From Rhodovulum sp. 12E13 (GTDB lineage Bacteria; Pseudomonadota; Alphaproteobacteria; Rhodobacterales; Rhodobacteraceae), in the NCBI RefSeq assembly GCF_003340565.1, contig NZ_QPLK01000019.1, positions 1-64,000 on the forward strand: a DNA stretch of 64,000 nt, read 5' to 3'. Below are positions 34,161-42,544 of this stretch, piece after piece. Position 1 is the stretch's first letter; every line of letters starts with the position of its first letter. The translations under genes and the position numbers were made by a program. The notes beneath the pieces were generated by a model. The model was not told the origin of the DNA, did not search any database, and was given only the letters and a program-made list of their open reading frames with translations.

Positions 34161-35864
34161 ATGGACATGCAACGCAAGACGCGAATCGCGCATCTCGCCG
34201 GGCCGACCGCCACCATCCAGAACACCCCCCCGCTCGTGACCTCCAACAAGGCCCGGGCCCGCCGCAACCTGCCGCTGCGCACGGCACCCGACGGCGCGCC
34301 CTTGCGCTACGATGCGTTGCGCCTGCAGCGCCTCGCCGCTCCGGCCAAGGTCTATGTCGAGCAGTTCTCGGCTCACCCTCTCGAGGCCGACGCCGACGAT
34401 CTCTACGGCCCGCCCGACGGCTGGCTCGCCCCCGACGGCACGTTCTCGCCCGACAAGACTGGCCCAGACGACAAACCCGTCTACGAGGTCGAACTCATGC
34501 CCGAAGACGGCCTCTACCCCCTGCCCTACATGGCCGTGCAGGCCGACGGATCGCCCTGGGAGGAAGAGATGGCCGTGCCAGGCGGCCCGGACGACAAGGC
34601 ACGTCAGAGCTTTTTCCCGGACGGCTCGCGCAGCTTCGAGGAGATCGACCGCGTCTCGATCTGGGTCGACGGGCTCGCCAGCCCGATCTCGCGGCAGGCC
34701 GAGGTCGATTTCTTCCGCATCATGCCCCCCGGCGGCTACAAGAAGGGCCTGCCCGCCAACCGCCGCAGCGACAAGGGCGAGGGCGACATTCCGCCCGAGC
34801 TCCGCGGGCGCGAGTTCAACGCCTACAAGCCCTACCACCTCTCCACCGCGCCCGCCCGGCCGAGCCTCGCGAAGATCACCAACGAAACCCAGGCGATCGC
34901 GGACTCCGGCGAGTACGACGGGCTCATCTGGACGCAGGGCAGCCCGCAGGTCGAGGAGACCGCCTACTGGTTCAACCTGCTGATCGACACCACCCTGCCG
35001 ATCTGCGGCAACGCGGCCCAGCGCCCGCAGGGGCAGATCTCGGCCGACGGCCCGAAGAACATCGTCGATTCGATCACCTTCATCCGGTCGGGCAAGTGGA
35101 AGGACGAGGAGGGCCGCAACCGCTGCGGCGCGCTGGTCATCCAGGAGCAGCAGTTCTTCGCCGCCCGCGAGGTCGCCAAGGCCGATGCCCGTCCGGGCGG
35201 CTACGTGGCGACCGGCGGCCACGGCGGCATCCTGGGGCAGGTGACCCACAAGGACGACATCCATGTGCAATACGTGCCTGCCTACAGGCATACATGGTCG
35301 TCGGAGGTGAACCTCGCACGCCTGCCTGCCAGCGTGCAGGCCGTCGCCCGCAGGGATGGCGCCCTCGTGCCCGTCGAGATCCGCGTGAAGGACGACGAGG
35401 GCCGCCTGACCGAAGAGGCGATCCCCTCCGTTTCGATCGTCAAGGAGGGGGGATACTCGGACGAGAGCTGGGAGACCGGCCCCGACGACCTGTCGGACAT
35501 GGTCGCCCTGATCGAGCACAAGCTGTCGCTCGGCCGCCTCGCGGGGTTCGTCACCGAAGGGCTGGTGCCCTATGGTCGTCTCCCGTCGGGCGCCCGCGAG
35601 GAACTGCTGTTGCGGGCAGCCTACAGCGGGCTGCCCACCGTACGCACCGGGCGGGGCGCGATGGAGGGGTTCGCGGATCCCTTTCCTCTGGTCGTCGCCG
35701 GCTCGAACCTGACGTCGACGAAGGCGCGGTTGCTTCTGATGGCGTGCCTGATGAAGTTCGGCGCTCTGCCCGTCGCGGCCGATCCCCTTGCGCCGACGCC
35801 GGAAGACACCGAGCGTCTCGCGGCAGCGATCGTCCCCTTCCAGAAGGTCTTCGATAGCCACTGA
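34161..35864 (+). CDS. Large asparaginase-family protein with altered active site
   Basis: A 567-residue protein from the ATG at 34161, preceded by CGGAGGA. A region at about 240-370 matches type I/II asparaginases: YDGLIWTQGSPQVEETAYW, PICGNAAQRP, SADGPKNIVDSI, FFAAREVAKAD and GGHGGILGQVT. The N-terminal HLAGPTATIQNTPPLVTSN may supply the first catalytic threonine (T16 or T18). In E. coli AnsB the second motif is HGTDTMEE; here it is QGSPQVEE, so T89 becomes S261 and D90 becomes P262, while the lysine partner appears as K340. The protein is about 240 residues longer than asparaginases, with extra segments at 50-230 and after 400. No signal peptide is seen. It probably cleaves an amide other than asparagine. 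It is divergent from the Dpp-type operon. Confidence 0.7.
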   Translation: MDMQRKTRIAHLAGPTATIQNTPPLVTSNKARARRNLPLRTAPDGAPLRYDALRLQRLAAPAKVYVEQFSAHPLEADADDLYGPPDGWLAPDGTFSPDKTGPDDKPVYEVELMPEDGLYPLPYMAVQADGSPWEEEMAVPGGPDDKARQSFFPDGSRSFEEIDRVSIWVDGLASPISRQAEVDFFRIMPPGGYKKGLPANRRSDKGEGDIPPELRGREFNAYKPYHLSTAPARPSLAKITNETQAIADSGEYDGLIWTQGSPQVEETAYWFNLLIDTTLPICGNAAQRPQGQISADGPKNIVDSITFIRSGKWKDEEGRNRCGALVIQEQQFFAAREVAKADARPGGYVATGGHGGILGQVTHKDDIHVQYVPAYRHTWSSEVNLARLPASVQAVARRDGALVPVEIRVKDDEGRLTEEAIPSVSIVKEGGYSDESWETGPDDLSDMVALIEHKLSLGRLAGFVTEGLVPYGRLPSGAREELLLRAAYSGLPTVRTGRGAMEGFADPFPLVVAGSNLTSTKARLLLMACLMKFGALPVAADPLAPTPEDTERLAAAIVPFQKVFDSH

Positions 35865-35878
35865 AGCGTCCCCCGTGC

Positions 35879-35909
35879 CCGCAGCGGAAGCACACGGCTT
35901 CCTCTGCGG
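35879..35909. terminator. Hairpin between convergent genes (possible bidirectional terminator)
   Basis: CCGCAGCGGAAGC (35879-35891) and GCTTCCTCTGCGG (35897-35909) pair over 13 positions with one mismatch around a 5-nt loop. The hairpin starts 15 bp after the asparaginase-like stop and faces the converging 13-gene operon. No long T-tract follows on either strand. Confidence 0.5.
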
Positions 35910-36005
35910 ATCCGTCCCGCTTGCGCGATGCGCGGCGAGGGACAGGAGGCTTGCGCGACGCAGCCGCCGGCAACCGCGAGGCGGATGGGCTCGGCAGGGC
36001 TGTCT

Positions 36006-36716
36006 TCAGGCGATGCTGTAGCCGCCGTCGATCGGCAGAACCACCCCGTTGACATAGCTTGCGGCGGGCGAGACGAGAAAGCCGACGACGTGGCCGACTT
36101 CGCTCGGGCGTCCCCAGCGGCCGGCAGGGATGCGCGCGAGGATCGGACCGGACCGCGCCGGATCCGTCATCGCGTTCACGGACATGCGGGTATCCACCCA
36201 GCCCGGGGCGACGGCATTGACCCGCACGCCATCCCCGCCCCACGCAGCGGCGAGGGCGCGGGTGAGCGAGGCGACGGCCCCCTTGCTCGCCGAATAGGCA
36301 GGATTGCGCGAAGAGCCGAAGATCGACCACATCGACGCGAAATTCACCACTGCGCCGCCGCGCGCCTTCAGGGCCTGCTCGAAGGCGAAGCACATCTCCT
36401 GCGTCCCGCCGAGGTTGACAGCCATCACGGCCCGGAACCCCTCGTTGGTCATCTCGCGCCCCTCGTGCCGGATCACGCCCGCGGCGTTCACTAGGGCGTC
36501 GAGCCCGTCGAAGCCCGCGGCAAAGTCGGCGATCGCCGCGCTGTCGGTCACGTCGAACTCGGTGTGCGCGTGCGCCGGGTGCTCGATCCTTTCCTCCACG
36601 TCGAGCCCCAGGGAATGGACGTGAAAGCCATCTGCCAGCAGTCGCAGGACGCTTGCCTGCCCCAGCCCGGTGCCACCGCCCGTGACCACGGCGATGCGCT
36701 TGGTGTCGGTCGTCAT
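36006..36716 (-). CDS. Short-chain dehydrogenase/reductase
   Basis: A 236-residue classical SDR. TGGGTGLG (12-19) is the cofactor loop, NAAG (77-80) the core strand motif, and S128 or S131, Y141 and K145 (YSASK) the active site. The C-terminal VNGVVLPIDGGYS is typical of FabG-like members. It is the last gene of the 13-gene operon, 45 bp after the kinase gene. In the Lva-type scheme an SDR (LvaD) reduces a 4-ketoacyl-CoA to the 4-hydroxyacyl-CoA, or oxidises a later 3-hydroxyacyl-CoA. Either fits here; the direction is not determined by sequence. Confidence 0.88.
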   Translation of the reverse strand: MTTDTKRIAVVTGGGTGLGQASVLRLLADGFHVHSLGLDVEERIEHPAHAHTEFDVTDSAAIADFAAGFDGLDALVNAAGVIRHEGREMTNEGFRAVMAVNLGGTQEMCFAFEQALKARGGAVVNFASMWSIFGSSRNPAYSASKGAVASLTRALAAAWGGDGVRVNAVAPGWVDTRMSVNAMTDPARSGPILARIPAGRWGRPSEVGHVVGFLVSPAASYVNGVVLPIDGGYSIA

Positions 36717-36761
36717 GTCGGAAGAACCTCTCGTGCTGACCTTGCTCCTGGGGCCGTTTCG

Positions 36762-37796
36762 TCAGGGCGCTACCGGCCCGGCGAGCCCGAGAATCTCGAG
36801 CCCCCGCCGGGCGAAGACGGCGGCGAGCGGCGCGAGACGCGCGGCTTGCGGATCGGCGGCAGTGCCCTGCCGGGCGCGCTCGGCGATGCCCACGAAGATC
36901 ACCGCGAAACGGAAGAAGGCGAAGGCCTCGTGGAACGGCGCGAGCGGCGGCGTTTCCGGCGCGGCGGCCGCGTAGCGGGCGACGAAGGCCTCGCGCGTCG
37001 GGATGCCGTGGGCCGTCGCGCCGGTGCCCCGGATGCCGCCGTATTCCTGGGGCGAGGTGTGCCATGTCATGCAACAGAAGCCGAGATCCGACAGCGGGTG
37101 GCCGAGGGTCGACAGCTCCCAGTCGAGGATCGCCACGACGCGGGGCTCGGCGGGATGCAGGATGAGGTTGCCGATCCGGTAGTCGCCGTGGACGATGGAT
37201 TGCCGCCCGTCGTCTTCCGGCATGCGCGCGCCGAGGGCCTCCGAGAGGCGGTCGATGTCGGGGATGTCCATGCCCTCGGCCTGGCGCCACTGTCGCGTCC
37301 AGCGGCCGAGCTGTCGCTCGAAGTAATTGCCGGGCTTTCCGAAATCCGCGAGGCCGACCTCGGCCGGGTCGACGGCGTGCAGCCGGGCCAGCGTCTCGGC
37401 CATCGACAGGTAGGCGGCCTCGCGTTCCTCGGACGAGAGACCCGGCAGCGTCGCGTCGTGAAAGACGCGGCCCGGCACCCGCTCCATCAGGTAGAAGGGC
37501 GTGCCGATCACGCTCTCGTCGCCGCACCAGGCGACCGGGCGCGGCACCGGCAGGCCGGCGGGGTGCAGCGCCGAGAGCACGCGGAACTCGCGGTCGATGG
37601 CGTGGGCGCCGGGCAGCGTCGGTCCCGCGGGGCGGGTGCGCAGCACGAGGTCGGCGCCGGGCAGTGCGGCATGCCAGGTCGGGTTCGACTGGCCGCCCGC
37701 GATCGGCGCGAGCGACAGCGGGCCGTCGAGCTCGGTCGCCTCCGCGATCCACGCCGCGAGGGCGTCGCGGCGCGCGGGGTCGGCGAGGCCGCTCAT
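36762..37796 (-). CDS. ACAD10/11-type aminoglycoside-phosphotransferase-fold kinase (LvaA-like)
   Basis: A 344-residue kinase of the APH superfamily. The Brenner motif is HGDYRIGNLILHP (H203, D205), and the metal motif ILDWELSTLGHPLSDLG (D225) is the form found in the kinase domain of mammalian ACAD10/11 and in bacterial LvaA rather than in antibiotic kinases. These enzymes phosphorylate the 4-hydroxyl of 4-hydroxyacyl-CoA (known for LvaA and ACAD10/11). The gene lies 1 bp from the acyl-CoA ligase stop and one gene away from an ACAD10/11-like dehydrogenase. Mammals fuse these two activities; here they are separate. A role in antibiotic resistance is very unlikely. Confidence 0.88.
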   Translation of the reverse strand: MSGLADPARRDALAAWIAEATELDGPLSLAPIAGGQSNPTWHAALPGADLVLRTRPAGPTLPGAHAIDREFRVLSALHPAGLPVPRPVAWCGDESVIGTPFYLMERVPGRVFHDATLPGLSSEEREAAYLSMAETLARLHAVDPAEVGLADFGKPGNYFERQLGRWTRQWRQAEGMDIPDIDRLSEALGARMPEDDGRQSIVHGDYRIGNLILHPAEPRVVAILDWELSTLGHPLSDLGFCCMTWHTSPQEYGGIRGTGATAHGIPTREAFVARYAAAAPETPPLAPFHEAFAFFRFAVIFVGIAERARQGTAADPQAARLAPLAAVFARRGLEILGLAGPVAP

Positions 37797-37797
37797 C

Positions 37798-39426
37798 TCA
37801 CTCCCCCTCGTCCGTCAGGCGCTGCCGCAGCAGGAATTTCTGGATCTTGCCGGTCGCGGTCTTCGGCAGCTCGCCGAAGCGGTAGTGGCGCGGCACCTTG
37901 AACGCCGCGAGCTGGTCCCGGCAGAACGCCTCGAGCTCGTCGGGCGCGGCCTCGCGACCCGGTTTCAGCTCGACGAAGGCGCAGGGCAACTCGCCCCACT
38001 TGGCGCTCGGCATGGCGACGACGGCAGCCAGCAGGACAGCGGGGTGCCGGTGCAGCACGCCCTCGACCTCGATCGAGGCGATGTTCTCGCCACCCGAGAT
38101 GATCACGTCCTTCTCGCGGTCGGTGACCCTGATCGCGCCGTCGGTATCGCGCACCCCGAGATCGCCGGTATGGAACCAGCCGCCCGCAAAGGCGCGCTCA
38201 GTCGCGGCCGCATCGCGGTAGTAGCCGGCCATCAGCGTGTTGCCGCGCAGCAGGATCTCGCCCTGCGTCTCGCCGTCGGGCGGCGCGTCGCCGCCCGCGC
38301 CGCCCGATGCGGCGATGCGGATCGTGCCGGACGTGGCGTGGCGATACCCCTGCCGCGCGAGCCATGCCGCCTTGCGCTCGTTCGAGGCGTCCGCAAGCGC
38401 CTCGCCGGTCTGGCAGATCGAGGCCGGGCCGTAGCTTTCGGTCAGCCCGTAGAGGTGGGTGAGCTCGAAGCCGAGCGTCCCGAGCTGCTCGATCAGGTGG
38501 GCCGAGGGCGCGGCACCGCCGGTTCCGACCGCCACGCGGCCGGCCTCGCCCGCGGCCAGCCGCGCCCGGTGCGCCTCGGCCGCGGGGTCGGCCAGCAGCA
38601 TGTAGAGGACGACGGGAGCGCAGCACATGTGGCTGACGCCGTGACGCGCGATCAGGTCGAAGATCGCGGCTGGCTCCACCGCGTCGAGGCAGACATGGGT
38701 GCCGCCCGCCGCGGTCACGGCCCAGGTGTGCGACCAGCCGTTGCAGTGGAACATCGGCAGCGTCCAGAGATAGCTCGTGGCCGCCCCGAAGCCGAGCGTC
38801 AGGGCGTTGCCCATCGCGTTGAGGAAGGCGCCGCGGTGGTGATAGACGGCCCCCTTGGGCGCGCCGGTCGTGCCCGATGTGTAGTTGAGGCAGATCGGCT
38901 GCCATTCCTCGGTCACGGCAGACGCATCGAGCGGCGGCGCCGCGGAACCGCCCGTCAGCAGGTCGAGCCGGTCGGGCGCCGGCCCCTCGCCCGGATCGGC
39001 GAGCATGAGCATCCGCACGCCGGTGGCGCGTGCAGCCTCGCCCGCCGCCCCTGTGCAGGCCGGATCGCACAGCAGCAGCCGGCTTTCGGAATGGGCGAGG
39101 ATGTAGCCGAGCGCGCCGGCGTCGAGCCGGATGTTGAGCGTGCTCAGCACGGCGCCCAGCGCGGGCACGGCGAAATGCGCGGCCAGCATCTCGGGGCGGT
39201 TGCGCGCGACGATCGACACGACGTCGCCACGGCCGATGCCCGCCTCGCGCAGTGCCTCGGCCATCCGCACGGCCATCGCGTGCAGCCCGGCATAGTCCCA
39301 CGTCGCATCCCGCCAGATGACGGCCGTCCGGTGCGGATGCGCCTCGGCGGCGCGCGTCAGGAAGCTCACCGGGGTCAGCGGCTGGAAGTTCGCCGCCCGC
39401 GGGCGGAGATGCGGCTCCTCGAACAT
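37798..39426 (-). CDS. Acyl-CoA synthetase (AMP-forming, LvaE-like position)
   Basis: A 542-residue adenylate-forming ligase. The ATP loop YTSGTTGAPKG lies at about 182-192. GLTESYGPA (A5), GWFHTGDLGVRD (A7), REKDVIISGGENI (A8) and the catalytic lysine in PKTATGKIQKF (A10) are present. The N-terminal FQPLTPVSFLTRAAEAHP resembles medium-chain/alkylacyl (AlkK-like) ligases. The start (39424-39426) forms TGATG with the dehydrogenase stop. It would activate the free acid produced upstream in the pathway to its CoA ester, as LvaE does for levulinate and 4-hydroxyvalerate. Confidence 0.9.
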   Translation of the reverse strand: MFEEPHLRPRAANFQPLTPVSFLTRAAEAHPHRTAVIWRDATWDYAGLHAMAVRMAEALREAGIGRGDVVSIVARNRPEMLAAHFAVPALGAVLSTLNIRLDAGALGYILAHSESRLLLCDPACTGAAGEAARATGVRMLMLADPGEGPAPDRLDLLTGGSAAPPLDASAVTEEWQPICLNYTSGTTGAPKGAVYHHRGAFLNAMGNALTLGFGAATSYLWTLPMFHCNGWSHTWAVTAAGGTHVCLDAVEPAAIFDLIARHGVSHMCCAPVVLYMLLADPAAEAHRARLAAGEAGRVAVGTGGAAPSAHLIEQLGTLGFELTHLYGLTESYGPASICQTGEALADASNERKAAWLARQGYRHATSGTIRIAASGGAGGDAPPDGETQGEILLRGNTLMAGYYRDAAATERAFAGGWFHTGDLGVRDTDGAIRVTDREKDVIISGGENIASIEVEGVLHRHPAVLLAAVVAMPSAKWGELPCAFVELKPGREAAPDELEAFCRDQLAAFKVPRHYRFGELPKTATGKIQKFLLRQRLTDEGE

Positions 39427-40634
39427 CAGTCCTCCCTCACCGGCCATGACCACAGTGCCGGCCCGCTGGCGCGAAGCTCGCGGTTGATGACCATCTTGTG
39501 GACCTCGTCGGCCCCGTCGACGAGCCGGGCCTGCCGCGCGTAGCGGTAGATCCATTCGAGCGGGGTGTCGGTGGAATAACCACGCGCCCCGTTGATCTGG
39601 ATCGCCCGGTCGGCGGCCGTGTGCAGCAGGTTCGCCACGTGGATCTTGGCCATCGAAATCTCGGTGCGCGCGTAGCTGCCCCCGTCGAGCGCCCAAGCCG
39701 CCTTCATCACCAGCAGACGGCCGATCTCGATCTGCATCGCCAGATCGCCCAGCATCGTCTGGACGCTCTCGCGCTCGGCCAGCCGCACGCCGAAGCCCTC
39801 GCGCCGCTCGGCATACTCGGTCGCGATCTCGACGCAGCGCTTCGCCAGCCCCAGCCACCGCATGCAGTGCGTCAGCCGGGCCGGGCCGAGGCGCGTCTGC
39901 GTCACCTTGAGGCCCCGGCCGACGCCGCCGAGCACGGCCTCGTCGGGCACTGTGAGCCCGTCGAACTCGAGCTCGCAATGGCCGCCGTGCTCCTCGGGGC
40001 CCATGATCCCGATGCGCCGCACGATATGCCAGCCGGGGTCGTCGCGGTGAAAGAGGAACGCCGTCAGCCCGCTGCGCGGGTCGTCCGAGGTGCGGGCGAC
40101 GACGATGAAATGGGCGGCCTCGCCGGCGCCGGTGATGTACCACTTGCGCCCGGTGATCGCCCAGCCGTCGCCGCGCCGCTCGGCCCGCGTCAGCATCATG
40201 CCGGGGTCCGAGCCGCCGCCCGGATGCGGCTCGGTCATGGCGAAGGCCGAGCGCACCTCGCCATCGCGGATCGGGTCGAGCCAGCGCCGCTTCTGCGCCT
40301 CGGTGCCGAGGGCGGCGAGCACCATCATGTTGCCGTCGTCGGGCGCGGCCGAGTTGAACGCGACGGGGCCGAAGATCGAGCGGTTCATCGCCTCGTAGGC
40401 CACCGCCATGCCCACCCGGCTCAGCCCGCCGCCGCCCTCCTCGCGCGGCATCTGCAGGCTCCAGAGGCCAGCCGCGCGCGCCTTGGCACGGACCTCTTCC
40501 AGCAGGTCGAGGCGAATGTTCTGGTGGTCGTCGAAGCTGGCCGGGTCGGCCTCGAGCGGCAGCAGCTCGGTCTCGACGAAATCGGCTATGCCGGCGCGGA
40601 TGCGCTCGATCTCGGCGGGGATGCGAAAGTCCAT
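39426..40634 (-). CDS. Acyl-CoA dehydrogenase, ACAD10/11-like (LvaC-like)
   Basis: A 402-residue flavoprotein-fold protein. The FAD/substrate loops SAFAMTEPHPGGGSDP and WYITGAGEAAHFIVVAR are present. The C-terminal half carries the ACAD10/11 pattern GPARLTHCMRWLGLAKR and ARLVDGADEVHK. In the Lva and ACAD10/11 systems the partner of the APH-type kinase eliminates phosphate from 4-phosphooxyacyl-CoA, giving an enoyl-CoA that is hydrated to the 3-hydroxyacyl-CoA. The close gene association with the matching kinase makes that role more likely than ordinary beta-oxidation. Nine bp separate it from the SDR gene upstream. Confidence 0.88.
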   Translation of the reverse strand: MDFRIPAEIERIRAGIADFVETELLPLEADPASFDDHQNIRLDLLEEVRAKARAAGLWSLQMPREEGGGGLSRVGMAVAYEAMNRSIFGPVAFNSAAPDDGNMMVLAALGTEAQKRRWLDPIRDGEVRSAFAMTEPHPGGGSDPGMMLTRAERRGDGWAITGRKWYITGAGEAAHFIVVARTSDDPRSGLTAFLFHRDDPGWHIVRRIGIMGPEEHGGHCELEFDGLTVPDEAVLGGVGRGLKVTQTRLGPARLTHCMRWLGLAKRCVEIATEYAERREGFGVRLAERESVQTMLGDLAMQIEIGRLLVMKAAWALDGGSYARTEISMAKIHVANLLHTAADRAIQINGARGYSTDTPLEWIYRYARQARLVDGADEVHKMVINRELRASGPALWSWPVRED

Positions 40635-40643
40635 TGCGCTCTC

Positions 40644-41408
40644 CTACAGGCTCGACACGAGGTGGCCGCCGTCGACGACCAGCTCGGCCCCGGTCATGAA
40701 GCGCCCGGCATCCGAGGCGAGCAGCAACAGGGCCCCGTCGAGGTCGGCCGGCGTGCCGAGGCGGCGTTGCGGGACGCGGCGGATCAGGGCGCGGCCCCGC
40801 TCGGTCTGGAAGAAGTCGCGGTTGATGTCGGTCTCGACATAGCCGGGGCAGAGCGCGTTGACGCGGATGCCGTCGCGCGCCCATTCCAGCGCCATCGCCC
40901 GCGTGAGCTGGACGAGCCCCGCCTTCGAGGCGGCATAGGCGCCGACGCCGCCCGCCACGCGCAGGCCGAGGATCGAGGCGACGTTGACGATCGTTCCCCC
41001 CTGCCCCGCCGACCGCATGGCCGCCGCCGCGGCCTGCGCCACGAGGAAGGGGGCGCGCAGGTTCACCGCCATCGTGTCGTCCCAGTCGGCGGCGGAGAGG
41101 TCGCCCAAAGCGCCCGGCCGCGAGATTCCGGCATTGTTGATGACGATGTCGAAAGCCGCGGCGGCGTCGAAGAACGCCGCGACCGCCCTTTCGTCGGCGA
41201 CGTCGAGCACAGCGGCCTCGGCCGCGCCGCCGCGCTCGGTGATCCCGGCGCAGGCGGCGTCGAGCGCCGCGCGGCGGCGTGCCGCCAGCGTCACCTGCGC
41301 GCCGCGAGACGCGAGCACGCCCGCGAAATGCCGGCCTAGGCCCGACGACGCGCCGGTGATCAGGGCGCGCCGGCCCGCCACGTCGAAGGGATCGCCGGGC
41401 GCGGTCAC
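40644..41408 (-). CDS. Short-chain dehydrogenase/reductase
   Basis: A 254-residue classical SDR with TGASSGLG (18-25), NNAG (91-94), S145, Y158 and K162 (YAASK), and FMTGAELVVDGGHLVSSL at the C-terminus. The arginine after LAAR (about residue 44) suggests an NADP(H)-like site. The start ATG overlaps the GldA-like stop as ATGA. It is one of two SDRs in the operon, as expected if one acts on the 4-position and the other on the 3-position of the acyl chain, or one on the upstream hydroxyketone. Assignment between them is open. Confidence 0.88.
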   Translation of the reverse strand: MTAPGDPFDVAGRRALITGASSGLGRHFAGVLASRGAQVTLAARRRAALDAACAGITERGGAAEAAVLDVADERAVAAFFDAAAAFDIVINNAGISRPGALGDLSAADWDDTMAVNLRAPFLVAQAAAAAMRSAGQGGTIVNVASILGLRVAGGVGAYAASKAGLVQLTRAMALEWARDGIRVNALCPGYVETDINRDFFQTERGRALIRRVPQRRLGTPADLDGALLLLASDAGRFMTGAELVVDGGHLVSSL

Positions 41409-42544
41409 ACGGTCGCTCCCAGCGCCTCGGCCCGCAGGATCGCCGCGCCAACCGCGGCCCGGTCGAGCGGGGCGGCGAAGTTGGCGAGGTGGGGCGCGGT
41501 CATGGTCAGGCGGGCCATCTCGTCGATCTCGGCGTTGCTCGGCTCGGCCATGCCGAGGTCGGCGAGCTGCACCGGCAGGCCGATGCGGCGGTAGAAACGG
41601 GCGAGCGACAGGATCTCGTCGTCGCCCCGCCCCTCGGCGGCCATGTGCACGAGCGTCGCCCAGGCCACCTGCGCGCCGTGGATCGCGTCGCGCGCCCCGC
41701 GCGCCCTGACAAGGCCCCGCGTGAGCGAATGGGCCAGCGACAGCCCGCCGTTCTCGAAGCCGAGCCCGCTCATTAGCACGACGGCCTCGACCACGTGTTC
41801 GAGATCGGGCGTCGACTCTCCGGCCTCGCAGGCGGCCAGCGCAGCCTCGGCGTGGCGCAGGATCGTGGCATGGGCGCAGTCGGCGATGGCCAGCGCCGTC
41901 AGCAGGGGGCGCGTGCCGAACGGCGTGAGGCCGGTGCCTGCCATGCAGCCCTCGGCCTCGAACTTCTTGGCGATGGCGTCGCCGATGCCCGCCCGCAGGA
42001 AATGCGCGGGCGCGGCGGCGATCAGCGCCGTGTCGACCAGCACGCAGGCGGGGCTGGCCTCCATCCGGTCGACCGCGACCATCACGTGGTCGTCGTCGTA
42101 GATCGCGACGGCCGCGCTGGTGGGGCTGTCGTTCGAGGCGATGGTGGGCACCGTGACGACGGGCGCGCGCAGGAGCATGGCGACGCCCTTGGCCGCGTCG
42201 AGCGACTTGCCGCCGCCGACGCCGACGACGACGCTGGCCGCCTCGGCACCTCGCGCAAGCGCGGCGATGGCGGGCCGGGTGATCTCGCCCTCGAGCGTGC
42301 GGAAGGCCGGGCGCAGTCCCGCCCCCGCCAGAAGGGCCTCGAGCCGGGGCCGCAACATCGCCATGACATGCGCGTCGCCGACCACGAGAGGCGCCGGGCC
42401 GAAAGGCGCGGCGACCTCGCCGAGCAGGTCGAGCGCGCCCGGCCCCTGGTGATAGCGCCCCGGTCCGCCGAACAGGCGGATGCCGCCGTCGGGCTCGGGC
42501 AGGCCCGCCGGCGGGGCGCCCGTGATCGCCCCCGTCGCCGTCAC
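41405..42544 (-). CDS. Metal-dependent polyol dehydrogenase (GldA/glycerol dehydrogenase family)
   Basis: A 379-residue enzyme starting at a GTG (42542-42544) that overlaps the cupin stop as GTGA. VVGVGGGKSLDAAKG (GGGK 110-113) is the NAD site. The metal ligands read D189 (AGIGDAIAKKFEA), H272 (LAHSLTRGL) and H289 (IHGAQVAWA), which is the zinc set of glycerol dehydrogenase. VTVPTIASNDSPTSAAVAIY is typical of GldA. It would interconvert a vicinal diol and a hydroxyketone. Placed after the split transketolase and cupin genes, a keto-sugar or hydroxyketone substrate is a reasonable inference. Maleylacetate reductases are related but differ at these motifs. Confidence 0.87.
   Translation of the reverse strand: MTATGAITGAPPAGLPEPDGGIRLFGGPGRYHQGPGALDLLGEVAAPFGPAPLVVGDAHVMAMLRPRLEALLAGAGLRPAFRTLEGEITRPAIAALARGAEAASVVVGVGGGKSLDAAKGVAMLLRAPVVTVPTIASNDSPTSAAVAIYDDDHVMVAVDRMEASPACVLVDTALIAAAPAHFLRAGIGDAIAKKFEAEGCMAGTGLTPFGTRPLLTALAIADCAHATILRHAEAALAACEAGESTPDLEHVVEAVVLMSGLGFENGGLSLAHSLTRGLVRARGARDAIHGAQVAWATLVHMAAEGRGDDEILSLARFYRRIGLPVQLADLGMAEPSNAEIDEMARLTMTAPHLANFAAPLDRAAVGAAILRAEALGATV

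Noticed and set aside
36762-37796. Reading the APH-fold kinase as an aminoglycoside resistance gene
   Set aside because: Its DWELSTLGHPLSDLG motif is that of the ACAD10/11 and LvaA kinases, and its neighbours are acyl-CoA enzymes.
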